64,000 nt of DNA from Salmonella enterica subsp. diarizonae (GTDB lineage Bacteria > Pseudomonadota > Gammaproteobacteria > Enterobacterales > Enterobacteriaceae), in contig NZ_VXJV01000004.1 of the NCBI RefSeq assembly GCF_008692785.1, positions 361,697 through 425,696 on the forward strand. The letters are read 5' to 3'. Below, one piece after another: positions 18,222 to 27,300 of this stretch. The position numbers were made by a program, and so were the translations under genes. Below the pieces are notes generated by a model. The model saw only the letters and a list, made by a program, of their open reading frames with translations. It had not been told where the DNA came from and did no database searches. Each line of letters begins with the position of its first letter. Position 1 is the stretch's first letter.

Positions 18222-18904
18222 TGCCCGAGCATGTTCCGTCAGGACCAGTACGCCGTCCCGGACTACTCGGCTGGCTCACATTGCTGCCCGGCGTGCTGGT
18301 TGGCTTTTGCCTCGGTGCATGGATGCTGGCGATAGCGCTGGAGTGGCTGGGTGATGCGTGTTTCTGGAGGAACACCTGCGCCAGCCGTAGTGAGCAGGTA
18401 TTGAAGGCAACATGGCAGTGGTGGCGGGGTTCCGCTGGCGCACCGGTGTGGTTAGTAGAAAATCTGGCGATTGTCAGTGGTGCGTTGCAGCAAGAACTCG
18501 CGGCGCTGATTGCTTCTCTCAACGGGCAAAGCGGGTTGTTCTGGACAGAGACGGTCACTACAGTGATCCGTTGCGCGTTACTGTCTGCGGGTAACGTCAC
18601 CCTCACCTTTCTGCTGCGGCTGGCGATTCTGTTGCAGGCGCTACCATTGTTTGCGCTCACCATTACCATTGGCCTTATTGACGGGCTGGTACGCCGCGAC
18701 TTACGGCGATTTGGCGCAGGCCATGAGTCCGGGTTTGTTTATCACCATGCCAGGCGTATGATCGGCTCCAGCCTTGCGGCAACGGGGTTAATGTGGCTGG
18801 CGGTGCCTTTTTTTCTCGTGCCGGGGGTTGTATTAGTGCTGGGAGCGATGGTAACTGGAATAGGCATATCTGTGGCTATTGGTACATTCAAAAAATATTT
18901 GTAA
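18221..18904 (+). CDS. TIGR03747 family ICE membrane protein (DUF4400)
   Basis: A 227-residue inner-membrane protein with about four hydrophobic segments (LLPGVLVGFCLGAWMLAIAL, NVTLTFLLRLAILLQALPLF, LTITIGLIDGLVRRDLRRFG, MWLAVPFFLVPGVVLVLGA). The motif LIDGLVRRDLRRFGAGHESGF is diagnostic of TIGR03747/DUF4400. It accompanies TraD in SXT/TOL-type mating systems and probably helps assemble the coupling complex. It ends in AT-rich sequence where non-core cargo begins, and its last residues (GTFKKYL) may be altered relative to the family. Confidence 0.8.
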   Translation: MPEHVPSGPVRRPGLLGWLTLLPGVLVGFCLGAWMLAIALEWLGDACFWRNTCASRSEQVLKATWQWWRGSAGAPVWLVENLAIVSGALQQELAALIASLNGQSGLFWTETVTTVIRCALLSAGNVTLTFLLRLAILLQALPLFALTITIGLIDGLVRRDLRRFGAGHESGFVYHHARRMIGSSLAATGLMWLAVPFFLVPGVVLVLGAMVTGIGISVAIGTFKKYL

Positions 18905-18995
18905 TTATCCATAACTATATGGCTATAGATAACACTTCTCGACTATATTCATGGTATAAAAAAGCTCAATCGATACGTAAAGAGAGAGCCATATA

Positions 18996-19757
18996 GTGAA
19001 TGTTATAGTTTACTTATTTGTCACAGTATCAATAGTTTGGTCTTATATAGCATTCCCATTTAATCTAACATCACCAATTGCCATGCTTATAAGCCTCTAT
19101 AAATATCAATTACCATCGGTAACATGGATAGTTGCATTTATTTATTTGTTAGATTTCATTATGGCAACCCTAAAGAAGAGCTCTCCTTATATGATAGAGT
19201 TCTATCGTGGTGTAAGAATAGAATTTATTAGCTTGGTGTCTTTGTTTATTTTCACATTGATATTATACAATTTATCCTCCATGAAATTTACAAATACAGC
19301 TATTGATATTAGTATGGCTGGATTCGGTTTTTTAGTATTCGGAAATATAGGCACCTTTCGTTTGTTTACCTATAAAGTTGGCAGCAGATCATACCCTAAA
19401 AAGGTAGCGTTCTTTTTATCCCTTTTTAGTGTATCAACTTCTTTTTATTTTCTTTATCTAACATTCAAAGTTGCAAATGGCGAATATAATATAGTGCAAT
19501 CACTTTGGGTTCAGATAACAGTTCTTTCTTATTCCATTACATTATATTTCTTTGCAAAGCAGTTATGCTTTTTTATGGATAAAGGGCGTGCAGAGGCATC
19601 ACCTATCTTACTAAGCATATTAAAAAAAGTAAGGAATAACAATAACCTTTATGAGCAAATGGCATCTGGTACTACACTATTTAATCAAGAATTAATTAAA
19701 GAACGGGCTACTCACAGCCGAGAATTACGTCGAAAACATAAACAAAAGAGAAAATAA
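18996..19757 (+). CDS. Polytopic membrane protein, unrecognised (cargo)
   Basis: A 253-residue, very AT-rich gene with GTG start preceded by AAAGAGAGAG. About six hydrophobic helices (for example VIVYLFVTVSIVWSYIAF, SVTWIVAFIYLLDFIM, LVSLFIFTLILYNL) are followed by a basic, cytoplasmic tail ending RRKHKQKRK. The base composition contrasts with the GC-rich core genes on both sides, so it was probably acquired separately. No family recognised. Confidence 0.6.
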   Translation: MNVIVYLFVTVSIVWSYIAFPFNLTSPIAMLISLYKYQLPSVTWIVAFIYLLDFIMATLKKSSPYMIEFYRGVRIEFISLVSLFIFTLILYNLSSMKFTNTAIDISMAGFGFLVFGNIGTFRLFTYKVGSRSYPKKVAFFLSLFSVSTSFYFLYLTFKVANGEYNIVQSLWVQITVLSYSITLYFFAKQLCFFMDKGRAEASPILLSILKKVRNNNNLYEQMASGTTLFNQELIKERATHSRELRRKHKQKRK

Positions 19758-19965
19758 CCTTCATAGGCATCAAAATATAAAGCGATGTTAATGTGACAAA
19801 ACATCGTTTTATGTATCTCAGTACTATATAGAGTGCGTCTTCAACGAATAATGATAGATATTCGCAAGAATGTATTTTTCTTTCTGAGTGGATAAATATT
19901 TTCCTACAGATATTGCGGTAATGCTTACCTACTATTGTTCAAAATAGGTTTGCTGGAAACTTACT

Positions 19966-20274
19966 ATGAAGTTTTTCATACTCACCATAGCGCTATTCTT
20001 TACCACAGTAACTCTCGCAGCCCCCCTCACCGAGCGCGAAGAGCTCACCCTGTCCCTCAACCAGCTAACCCAAATCGAAGCCTCACTCCACCGTGCCCAA
20101 CAAAGCGCCAGAACTGGTATCAACGAGCGCTACTACTTCGACTACCCTCGCATCCACAGCGATATCACCACCCTACGCAGCGGGATTGAAAATTACCTCA
20201 CACCAGCTCGCGCTCAACCGCGAGATACAGCGACGCTGGTCGGGCAATACCGTGAGGAGAAAACCACGCCATGA
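19966..20274 (+). CDS. RAQPRD family ICE protein
   Basis: A 102-residue exported protein (leader FILTIALFFTTVTLAA). It contains the family-naming motif RAQPRD exactly, within TPARAQPRDTATLVGQY near the C-terminus. TIGR01690 members are conserved in PFGI-1/SXT-like transfer regions just before the TIGR03758/TIGR03745 membrane proteins. Periplasmic location is expected; the role is unknown. Overlaps the next gene by 4 bp (ATGA). Confidence 0.9.
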   Translation: MKFFILTIALFFTTVTLAAPLTEREELTLSLNQLTQIEASLHRAQQSARTGINERYYFDYPRIHSDITTLRSGIENYLTPARAQPRDTATLVGQYREEKTTP

Positions 20275-20480
20275 CCCCCGAACAAATCAGCACCTTCCAG
20301 GCCGCCAGCCTGGTGATGCTCGGCCTGTTCAGCGCCTTTCTGCTGTTGTGGGTGGTCTGGGTACTGAATGATGCCTATCGGGGTGTGGCGACAGCGCGGG
20401 TGAGCTGGCGGGCGCTGGGCAGCATCGGCGGGCGCACCATCTTACTGCTGCTGGTCAGCTTCTGGCTGGTACTGAGCTAG
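20271..20480 (+). CDS. TIGR03758 family ICE membrane protein
   Basis: A 69-residue protein with two membrane helices (LVMLGLFSAFLLLWVVWVL, TILLLLVSFWLVLS) and a short loop, matching the TIGR03758 family in size, topology and position. It is probably a small structural part of the mating apparatus. Confidence 0.8.
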   Translation: MTPEQISTFQAASLVMLGLFSAFLLLWVVWVLNDAYRGVATARVSWRALGSIGGRTILLLLVSFWLVLS

Positions 20481-20498
20481 CGGATTTCAGGAGGCAAA

Positions 20499-20825
20499 AT
20501 GAAAAAACGCATCTTCAGATGGCTGCTATGGTTCCCGGCCCTGCCTGCATATGCCGATCTGCCAGAGATGGAAGATCCTTCGCGCGGTCAGGGCGACGGC
20601 ATCATGGAAACGTTGCAGAACTACGGCTATGACATTGTGATCCTGATGACGCTGGGCATCTGCGCCGTGGGCTTTCTGGTGGTCGCCAACAACTGCATCG
20701 CCACCTACTCTGAAATTCAGGGCGGGAGTAAGCAGTGGAAAGATTTAGGCGCCATGGCGGGCGTCGGCGCGGTTCTGCTGGTGATCACCATCTGGTTGCT
20801 CAACCAGGCCTCGGACATCCTGTAA
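20499..20825 (+). CDS. TIGR03745 family conjugative membrane protein (pilin-like)
   Basis: A 108-residue protein with signal peptide (WLLWFPALPAYA), start preceded by CAGGAGG. SRGQGDGIMETLQNYGYD, then two helices (IVILMTLGICAVGFLVVA, AGVGAVLLVITIWLL), match TIGR03745. It resembles VirB2/TraA-type pilins in architecture; a pilin role is inferred. Confidence 0.8.
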   Translation: MKKRIFRWLLWFPALPAYADLPEMEDPSRGQGDGIMETLQNYGYDIVILMTLGICAVGFLVVANNCIATYSEIQGGSKQWKDLGAMAGVGAVLLVITIWLLNQASDIL

Positions 20826-20828
20826 GCT

Positions 20829-21431
20829 ATGAGCACCATCCCCTTTCTCCCGGAACGGCTGAACCACGAGCCTGCGGTATTTCGCGGCCTGACGGTTAGC
20901 GAGTTGCTGATAGCGCTGCTGGTCGGGTTGGCTACCGGTGCCATTACTGGAGCCATTCCGGCAATACTGTGGCGTAACTGAAGCCTTATCCCTGGCAGCG
21001 CTCTGCCCGGCGGTGCGCTGGCTATCCTCTGCGGCGGGCGCTGGCTGTGGCTGGCAACGCAGAACCTGAGCGACTTCCCGGATGACGCGAAAAAACTGCT
21101 CAATATGATTGAGTGGTGGGAGCTACTGGTGATGCCACCCGAGGAGGTGGAACAGGTCAGCCGCTTTAAATCTCTGACGCCAGAACAGCGCCAGCTCCTG
21201 CTCAGAGCCACCAAAGCGCCGGGGAAATATACCGAAGGCGTAGTGCTTTCGCCGCGTGTGGAAGCGCTGTTCCGCGTGGTCTCCCCTGCCCTATGGCTGG
21301 CGCTGGGGATGACGGAAAAACATGAGAAGGCGGAGCGGATGCGGATTATGCGGGAGTTTGGATGTAGTGAGCTGGAGGCAGCGATGAAGGTGGCAAAAGC
21401 TCATGCTATTACCAGCGACGTCACAACATGA
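20829..21431 (+). pseudogene. Fusion remnant: TIGR03750 N-terminus joined to the VirB4-like ATPase TIGR03744 C-terminus
   Basis: ATG 20829 opens a TIGR03750 protein (FLPERLNHEPAVFRGLTVSEL, two hydrophobic stretches). It has an in-frame TGA at 20979-20981 where the family has Trp (TGG). Read through the stop, the same frame continues to GGRW (about 21042) and then becomes LWLATQNLSDFPDDAKKLLN, VMPPEEVEQVSRFKSLT and ALGMTEKHEKAERM. That is the last ~125 residues of the TraC/VirB4-type ATPase TIGR03744. In intact ICEs TIGR03746, 03749, 03752, 03751 and most of TIGR03744 lie between these parts, so several kilobases have been deleted through short homology at the TGGCTG sequence. The mating channel lacks its power ATPase. 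Confidence 0.85.
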
Positions 21432-21813
21432 TGTTGTCGATGTGTTCACATAAATCGCCCGTTCATGAATCATGAACCTGTTTCTGCCATGAACAAACCC
21501 GAGCAAATACATATAATTTAATAATGTTAATATTTAAATTTCTGCGTATCCAATCACTAATCGAATACTTACATTCGCTTTATTATTTATTGGACTAATA
21601 TATCTTACATCAAGAAAAATTATCATAATAATGTACCGTAAATCCATACGCAATGATGTTTTAGGTCTCATTGAGACAGTTGGTCAAAATTATTTTACAA
21701 TATAATTTGTAACAATTAGGTTATGGTAACACTTATCAAAGTGTCTATTCTCTTGTAAATTACCATCGGTTCCTTTTCTGCAAAAATGATGTAAATTTAT
21801 ATAGGATAACTAT
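21432..21813. other. AT-rich gap before the Hcp module
   Basis: No gene seen. A near-perfect palindrome GTTCATGAATCATGAAC lies at 21462-21478, followed by a third ATGAAC half-site. The base composition drops sharply after 21430, marking the edge of inserted cargo. AGGATAACT (21802-21810) is a weak ribosome-binding region for the next gene. Confidence 0.5.
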
Positions 21814-22488
21814 ATGGCAGACATAGAAGGGATAGCTCGGAGGATATACGATATCGTTGTTTCTCCTGATACAGTTACAGGACTTATCAATGGTGGATTA
21901 TCTGTTCCTTTAGATTATGGTTATCTGATTTACGGTATCTTTGATACGGATACAAGATATGAACGTGAAACAGAAAGAATCCGTATGATGACCGCTATAA
22001 GACACGATATCCTTAACTATGAAAACATCGTTAACGCAGTTAAATTAATCTTTCAATTATTCAATAAATACTTGTCTGAGCCAGAGCAGAATAATGTTTA
22101 TAGAAGTGTTGGTACTTCCATAGCAGGTAGAATAGGGACAAACACAATTATTTCTTCTATAGCTAAAGCAGTTATAGAAAAGATTTCATTTACTTATGTT
22201 GTTTTTAAAGGAAAAATAAACCCAATAACCACTTTAAGTAATCTGTTATTATTTGGTGGAATGGCAGAACGTTCTATCAGAGTATCAGATAGCCTCAGCA
22301 ACGAAGCACCAGAGATATACGAAGTTTTAAGACCCCGCGACTACGATCTCCTTTATTTTCTGTTTGCCGAAGCGGTGAAACCTTTTGTTGATGCCATCCA
22401 TACAGGATATACTGAAGGCAGGCCCGTATTCGACCGGATTATGAAGAGAGTGGAAGAACGTTTGAGTACGAATGCTAAGGCCGGGTGA
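21814..22488 (+). CDS. Putative T6SS-associated effector, unrecognised
   Basis: A 224-residue protein with no signal peptide. It has amphipathic or moderately hydrophobic helices in the middle (GRIGTNTIISSIAKAVIEKI, then INPITTLSNLLLFGGMAE) and a soluble C-terminus. It is immediately followed by a small polytopic membrane protein and by hcp, the common effector-immunity-carrier arrangement of orphan type VI modules. A membrane-acting effector with membrane-embedded immunity would fit, but I recognise no toxin motif. Low GC compared with the ICE core. Confidence 0.45.
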   Translation: MADIEGIARRIYDIVVSPDTVTGLINGGLSVPLDYGYLIYGIFDTDTRYERETERIRMMTAIRHDILNYENIVNAVKLIFQLFNKYLSEPEQNNVYRSVGTSIAGRIGTNTIISSIAKAVIEKISFTYVVFKGKINPITTLSNLLLFGGMAERSIRVSDSLSNEAPEIYEVLRPRDYDLLYFLFAEAVKPFVDAIHTGYTEGRPVFDRIMKRVEERLSTNAKAG

Positions 22489-22489
22489 T

Positions 22490-22843
22490 ATGTCTAAATT
22501 TCTCATCCCCATTATAAATATAATACTTTGTAGCTATATTGTCGCTATATGCTTAATCTGCCTGGTTGAGTTTGATACCTGGCAGGATAAAACAATCGCT
22601 GTTACCATTACAATCGGCAGTGCTTATATCATTTCTCTTGTATTGAATATGTTTCTACCCAAAAAGATACGTATATTAGGTGGGATTTTCGATTTCGATT
22701 TACTATCAGGCCCATTATTAATTATAGGTGCTATTGCCTGTATAGCTTTGCTTGACCCATGGCCCATGAAGCTTATTGGAATGATCTTGTGGGTAATCGT
22801 AATGCTGTGTATACCTTCGTTTATAGATATAGATAAGGAATAA
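22490..22843 (+). CDS. Four-helix membrane protein, putative immunity
   Basis: A 117-residue protein starting 1 bp after the upstream stop. Four hydrophobic helices can be seen (LIPIINIILCSYIVAICLIC, IAVTITIGSAYIISLVLNMF, LSGPLLIIGAIACIALLD, IGMILWVIVMLCIPSFI). Inner-membrane location and tight coupling to the preceding gene suggest immunity to a membrane-active effector. No family recognised. Confidence 0.45.
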   Translation: MSKFLIPIINIILCSYIVAICLICLVEFDTWQDKTIAVTITIGSAYIISLVLNMFLPKKIRILGGIFDFDLLSGPLLIIGAIACIALLDPWPMKLIGMILWVIVMLCIPSFIDIDKE

Positions 22844-22845
22844 TT

Positions 22846-23325
22846 ATGTCAAATCCAGCATATCTTTGGCTAACCGATGCAAATGGCTCCCCTATAATTG
22901 GTAGTTCTTTAGTTACAGGGCGTATTGGTGCCATTGAATTAAAAGCGGTAACGCACCACTTATCCATTCCTGTGGATGGAAACACCGGGAGATTAACAGG
23001 AACCCGAGTACATACGCCTATTACTGTACAGAAAGATTTTGATAAAACAACGCCCCTTTTGTACAAAGCGCTGAGTGAAAATCAGACATTAAAATCAGCA
23101 ACCATAAAAATGTATCAGATCCTTGATGCAGGTGTTGAAAGCGAATACTTTAATATTATTTTAGAGAATGTGAAAGTAACTGGAATTACCCCCAACTTAT
23201 TCCCCGGTTCTGGTACAGGTACACACAGCGAAACTATCCAGTTAAGATATGAGGCCATTACCTGGAAGCATTGCGATGGGAATATCATTTACAAGGACTC
23301 CTGGAATCACAGAGCTACAGCATGA
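22846..23325 (+). CDS. hcp: Hcp family type VI secretion tube protein
   Basis: A 159-residue protein clearly of the enterobacterial Hcp family: opening NPAYLWLTDANGSPIIG, HHLSIPVDGNTGRLTGTRVH, and LRYEAITWKHCDGNIIYKDSW at the end. Hcp hexamers form the T6SS inner tube and carry small effectors. No other T6SS gene is in the window, so this copy must work with a chromosomal apparatus. It directly follows the candidate effector and immunity genes and ends at a bidirectional-type hairpin. Confidence 0.9.
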   Translation: MSNPAYLWLTDANGSPIIGSSLVTGRIGAIELKAVTHHLSIPVDGNTGRLTGTRVHTPITVQKDFDKTTPLLYKALSENQTLKSATIKMYQILDAGVESEYFNIILENVKVTGITPNLFPGSGTGTHSETIQLRYEAITWKHCDGNIIYKDSWNHRATA

Positions 23326-23404
23326 TACGTTTTGGCCTTATTTATTATTGTTGCAAAGCGGATTAAAAAAATCCTTTTATACTGTGTTGACTAACCAATA
23401 AAAT

Positions 23405-23427
23405 AAGGCCATTCATACAATGGCCTT
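23405..23427. terminator. Hairpin between convergent hcp and downstream gene
   Basis: AAGGCCATT (23405-23413) and AATGGCCTT (23419-23427) form a 9-bp stem with a CATAC loop between genes on opposite strands. Confidence 0.65.
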
Positions 23428-23443
23428 ACTTGTGTACAGTTGA

Positions 23444-24736
23444 TTATTTGCTTAATCGCTCCTGCGGCGTTTTCCACTTCAGCAACCGCTCAACCGCCGT
23501 ATCCTCTGACAAGAACTGCCGGGCCAGTAGCAAACGTTCCATAACCTGAACTTTCTGCTGCTCATCAAGCAGTACTGCATCAGACTCTGCTTCCCGGAAA
23601 AACTGCTCCATCCGTTTGTCTTCAGCCCACTGCGCCATAATGGATTTCAGTTCCGTGCGACTGGCATTGTAAGCCTCCTCTTCCTGACGAACCCGCTCCT
23701 TTTCCAGATATATGGCGTGTTCCCGCTCCCGCTGAATGCGCCATTCCTCCGCTTTGATTCTGGCCTCTTCTAACTGCTTTGAAATTAGCGGAACAGCGCC
23801 CTGCAATGCCGAAATCATTTTCGGGATCTGACTAATCAATCCACACTGCTTTGTCTGCCGGAACTGCACCAGCCATTTTGCGGAAGAATAAGGTGAATAA
23901 AGCTGTAGCAAAAATCGCCCGGTAGGCAGTGTATGCTTCGAGACGTGAAGAAAAGGCTCACTGTTTTTTCCACGGATCCACCGCGCCATCTGTTCATCGC
24001 GAACATAGCGATTTTTGACTTTCTTCGCCGGTACATATTCCGTCATTTCGGCAAGATTGAACGCAAAATGCATATCGCCAACACAAATAAGACTTGGCGT
24101 ATAAGGCCGCCATAAATTGTCCCAGCGATACCCTCCCTCTTTTGGATCTTCCTTAATATCGATATCCGCACGATGCATCCTTTCTCCCGGAGTATCCAGC
24201 GTTACCCGATATCCCTGTTTTCCCAGAGCATCAAAGAACCGACTCAGGAACTCTATTGCACTATCAAATCCCGTATCAGAAACGTTGAGATCCAGTAATT
24301 TCTTTTTCGCTGGCTTGTAATAGCCATCTTCTGTAACCGTGGAGGGTGGCAGATATGTTTTGAGATCATTGATCAGGCCATAGCCATTCCCCGTAACAGG
24401 AGTTTGCTTCCGGGTTACTGGAGAATCTGGTTTGGATGCCGTAATGGCGGGAGATTGTACTGATGGGCTGTCATTCTCATGTATCTTTACCGCCTTCCCC
24501 TTTTTCAAAGCAGGCAGCGCAGGAATGGCTGGCGCAGCTCCCTTCGCCAGCGCTTTCCAGTAACCGGCAAGCGGCCTCGGTATCCGCATTTCACTGCACC
24601 GTCTTGCCAGCAACTCAGTGCTGATGCCATATTGCGCAGCTATGCGCTCCGCAGGCTCGCGCCAGACCAGGTGGTACAGTTTCTCCCGATCCTGGGGCAA
24701 AATCTGTACCGCCTCATGTGGATTAATCTCTAACAT
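23444..24736 (-). CDS. Hypothetical ICE protein with N-terminal HTH-like segment and long coiled coil
   Basis: A 430-residue protein. Residues ~15-65 (LYHLVWREPAERIAAQYGIS, then ELLARRCSEMRIPRPLAGYW) look like a helix-turn-helix of a type seen in mobile-element proteins. A Pro/Ser-rich linker, a mixed domain (residues ~125-290) and a charged coiled coil (EEARIKAEEWRIQREREHAI and onward) follow. It is transcribed against the transfer genes, in the place where TIGR03757 is usually found. A DNA-binding role is inferred from the N-terminus only. Confidence 0.5.
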   Translation of the reverse strand: MLEINPHEAVQILPQDREKLYHLVWREPAERIAAQYGISTELLARRCSEMRIPRPLAGYWKALAKGAAPAIPALPALKKGKAVKIHENDSPSVQSPAITASKPDSPVTRKQTPVTGNGYGLINDLKTYLPPSTVTEDGYYKPAKKKLLDLNVSDTGFDSAIEFLSRFFDALGKQGYRVTLDTPGERMHRADIDIKEDPKEGGYRWDNLWRPYTPSLICVGDMHFAFNLAEMTEYVPAKKVKNRYVRDEQMARWIRGKNSEPFLHVSKHTLPTGRFLLQLYSPYSSAKWLVQFRQTKQCGLISQIPKMISALQGAVPLISKQLEEARIKAEEWRIQREREHAIYLEKERVRQEEEAYNASRTELKSIMAQWAEDKRMEQFFREAESDAVLLDEQQKVQVMERLLLARQFLSEDTAVERLLKWKTPQERLSK

Positions 24737-24926
24737 TGTGTCTCCCTCCTTTAGCCAACATTATCAGAAATCGTTGTCTGCGGATGATTAACAGAAATCA
24801 CTTTCCACCCCATTAGATTGTAAGCATTTACAAAAAATGTTCTGTTGGCCATACAGAGTTCCTCCACGCCATTTTTCCGCCCTGTGGTAAAGCCTGCATT
24901 GATGATATCGGCTCAGGAACATCGCC

Positions 24927-25859
24927 ATGAATCTCCACCGGACATTACTTTGCTTACTGATAATGATGCCGTGCGCAGGTAACGTCATCACTACCCCGGA
25001 AATTGCCGCCTCAGCCCTGTCGCCGACGTGCGTAAAATATCAGGTAGTCGGTGTCTGCTACTGGCTGTTCTGCACGCCGTTTGGCTGCTCGGTGCGCACG
25101 TCGGTGAAGGTACGTCATTTCCGACCGGATCTGGTGGTATCAGCCTACAGCGATACCGGGCAAAACCCGTGGGCTGAGATGTCGCTACTCAGTTCGCCGC
25201 TGCCCGGTATCGCCGAAGCCGGTGGCGATACTAATCCCCGCGCCATCGGCCAGCACAGCAAAATCCGGTTTAAGAACGCCGATGCGATTGGCTTCCCTGC
25301 CGGTGATGCGCTGGCAAAATTCTTCGCCCAGTTTGGCTACGTCTGCACCCCGTCGTCACAGCCTTTTCTCCCCTACTTTCTCAGCACGCTGGATGCGCTC
25401 GCCTGGCGCAGCGGTGTACCGGAGATGTTCTACCCGGAGGCGTTAACGCCTGGGCTGCGTGAAGTCAGCAAAGATGGCGATATGTGGGGTAATATCTACC
25501 CACGAGCCGGGGCGCTCAGCCAGACGCATGACTATAAGGCCGGAGCGGTCATCGCCCAACGCACTGCCGATCTGGTAACGCGCAGTGGTCAGCCGCATGT
25601 TTATATTCCGCTGACTGCCACCTCACACGACGGATACTGGCCGCCGGATCCGGTCACAGAAGGCGACAGCAGTAACCACCAGTGGCAGATGCTGGTTCCC
25701 AAAAAATCCGCATCCTGCACTATCTTCCCGGATGGCTCTTCCACCGATTCTTACGCCGATAAACTGGCGGAGGATGGCGCATATGTCCGGACGCTGTGGC
25801 GGCCCTATAAATGCTGCCCGCGTCGTGGGCAGACCTTTCTCGGCAGTAGCGGAGGTTAA
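24927..25859 (+). CDS. TIGR03756 family ICE protein (TraU-like)
   Basis: A 310-residue exported protein (leader LLCLLIMMPCAGNVIT). VVGVCYWLFCTPFGCSVRTS, FRPDLVVSAYSDTGQNPW and the many cysteines (CVKYQ, CYW, CTPFGC, CC near the end) identify TIGR03756, the TraU-like component. It acts in the periplasm in mating-channel or pilus assembly and is disulphide-rich. It abuts the TIGR03755 gene (2 bp). Confidence 0.85.
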   Translation: MNLHRTLLCLLIMMPCAGNVITTPEIAASALSPTCVKYQVVGVCYWLFCTPFGCSVRTSVKVRHFRPDLVVSAYSDTGQNPWAEMSLLSSPLPGIAEAGGDTNPRAIGQHSKIRFKNADAIGFPAGDALAKFFAQFGYVCTPSSQPFLPYFLSTLDALAWRSGVPEMFYPEALTPGLREVSKDGDMWGNIYPRAGALSQTHDYKAGAVIAQRTADLVTRSGQPHVYIPLTATSHDGYWPPDPVTEGDSSNHQWQMLVPKKSASCTIFPDGSSTDSYADKLAEDGAYVRTLWRPYKCCPRRGQTFLGSSGG

Positions 25860-25861
25860 TC

Positions 25862-27046
25862 ATGCGCCCGGCATTCTGTCTTTTATTCATCGCCTTTCTC
25901 GCCCCGGCGGCTGATAAATACCAGTATCAGCAGCAGGGGGCGATCAGCGACTGGATGTATTACCGCATCGGCGGTGGTGCGGCCATTCCCCCTTCCGCTA
26001 CCCGGCGTAACACCTTCCCGCTGACGGCAGGTGTAAGCTGGAACAGCGACATGATGTGCGGCAATTTCGATATCGATACCACGGTGCGTAATCAGCTCAA
26101 CGGCGTGACGGACGGCTTCCAGCAACTGATGGGCGAGGTTATCGAAAGCGCGACCAGTGCGGTCGCCAGCCTGCCTGCGATGGTGATCCAGCGAGCCAAT
26201 CCTCAGCTCTACGATCTGTTAACCAACGGCGTGCTTCAGGGACGACTCGACTTCGATAAATCACTGTTAAGCTGCCAGAAGATGGCCGGCAAGATGACCG
26301 ATTATGCGCTCAGTCCGGCATGGACACAGAGCGCTCAGGCGGAAAACTATCAGGGCATTGCGGCCAGCGAAAAAGACGCCGTTCGCGCCGACCAAAGAGC
26401 TGCTGAAAAAGCGGCAGAGAAAGGCAAACGCTGGGTTGGTGGCGAACATCGCGGCGGTAAAGGTCAACCGCCCATAAAACTTGTTCGCGATACGACGGTC
26501 GCAGGCTACAACATCCTCAATAATCGCAGCGCGACCAGCACCAGTTCAGTATCCAGCAACGACTGTCAGGGTGAACTTTGCCAGGTATGGAGCAAACCCG
26601 ACGACGCAGCGCAATGGCTGACGCGGGTAGTTGGCGAACAGACCATTAACGTCGCCCCGGATAACGATCAATCCGGCGACACTGACCAGCAAAGCGGCGC
26701 ACAATCCAGTGTCGGGCTGACGCCGCTGATTCAGGAAGAGCAGGATAAGATCCAGCCGCTGATGGCCCGGCGCACGCTGCTGGCAGGAATGCGCGAACCT
26801 AATGTTTCCGATGAAAAAGAAGCACAAACCGCATTGACCCAAACCACCGCCCAGCTCGACCAGGAACTGTCACAGCTTAAGCTGGAACTGGATATGCATC
26901 AGGCGCTGGCAGATAACGCGGCGCTCACCATCCTTGAACGCCAGACGATGCGCGCGAAGACCAAAGGCCAGGCTGTCGGCGTAGAAGACGACACCGACAA
27001 ACGGATGGACGATCTCAGCAAATCCACAGGTGGAGAGACGCAATGA
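25862..27046 (+). CDS. TIGR03755 family ICE protein
   Basis: A 394-residue exported protein (leader FCLLFIAFLAPAA). WMYYRIGGGAAIPPSATR, WNSDMMCGNFD and QLMGEVIESATSAVASLPA are typical of TIGR03755, the partner of TIGR03756 in this transfer system. The C-terminal third is a predicted coiled coil (QTTAQLDQELSQLKLELDMH). It is periplasmic and coupled to the next gene by ATGA overlap. Confidence 0.85.
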   Translation: MRPAFCLLFIAFLAPAADKYQYQQQGAISDWMYYRIGGGAAIPPSATRRNTFPLTAGVSWNSDMMCGNFDIDTTVRNQLNGVTDGFQQLMGEVIESATSAVASLPAMVIQRANPQLYDLLTNGVLQGRLDFDKSLLSCQKMAGKMTDYALSPAWTQSAQAENYQGIAASEKDAVRADQRAAEKAAEKGKRWVGGEHRGGKGQPPIKLVRDTTVAGYNILNNRSATSTSSVSSNDCQGELCQVWSKPDDAAQWLTRVVGEQTINVAPDNDQSGDTDQQSGAQSSVGLTPLIQEEQDKIQPLMARRTLLAGMREPNVSDEKEAQTALTQTTAQLDQELSQLKLELDMHQALADNAALTILERQTMRAKTKGQAVGVEDDTDKRMDDLSKSTGGETQ

Positions 27047-27300
27047 AACGGCTGATACTGTCCGGCTCCCTGCTTCTGGTCTGCATGGCGGTGATGTTTT
27101 ATCTGGCTGCTGACAATACACCACAGATTAACCGCAGCGACCTGCTGCCCTGGCGCGTAACGCTATACGGCGTGATTTGTGGTGTGGGCTGGCATCTGTA
27201 CGACCGCTTATCGCCACATCGTCCGGCAATCCGCCGTATCGCGCTGATATTTATCATACTGATTCTGCTCAACGAAATCGTACCGGAGGTGTTCCGGTGA
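27043..27300 (+). CDS. Small ICE membrane protein
   Basis: An 85-residue protein with three hydrophobic segments (LILSGSLLLVCMAVMFYLA, WRVTLYGVICGVGWHLY, IALIFIILILLNEIV). It sits in overlap with both TIGR03755 and traG, a conserved place for small membrane proteins in this lineage. Function unknown. Confidence 0.65.
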   Translation: MKRLILSGSLLLVCMAVMFYLAADNTPQINRSDLLPWRVTLYGVICGVGWHLYDRLSPHRPAIRRIALIFIILILLNEIVPEVFR

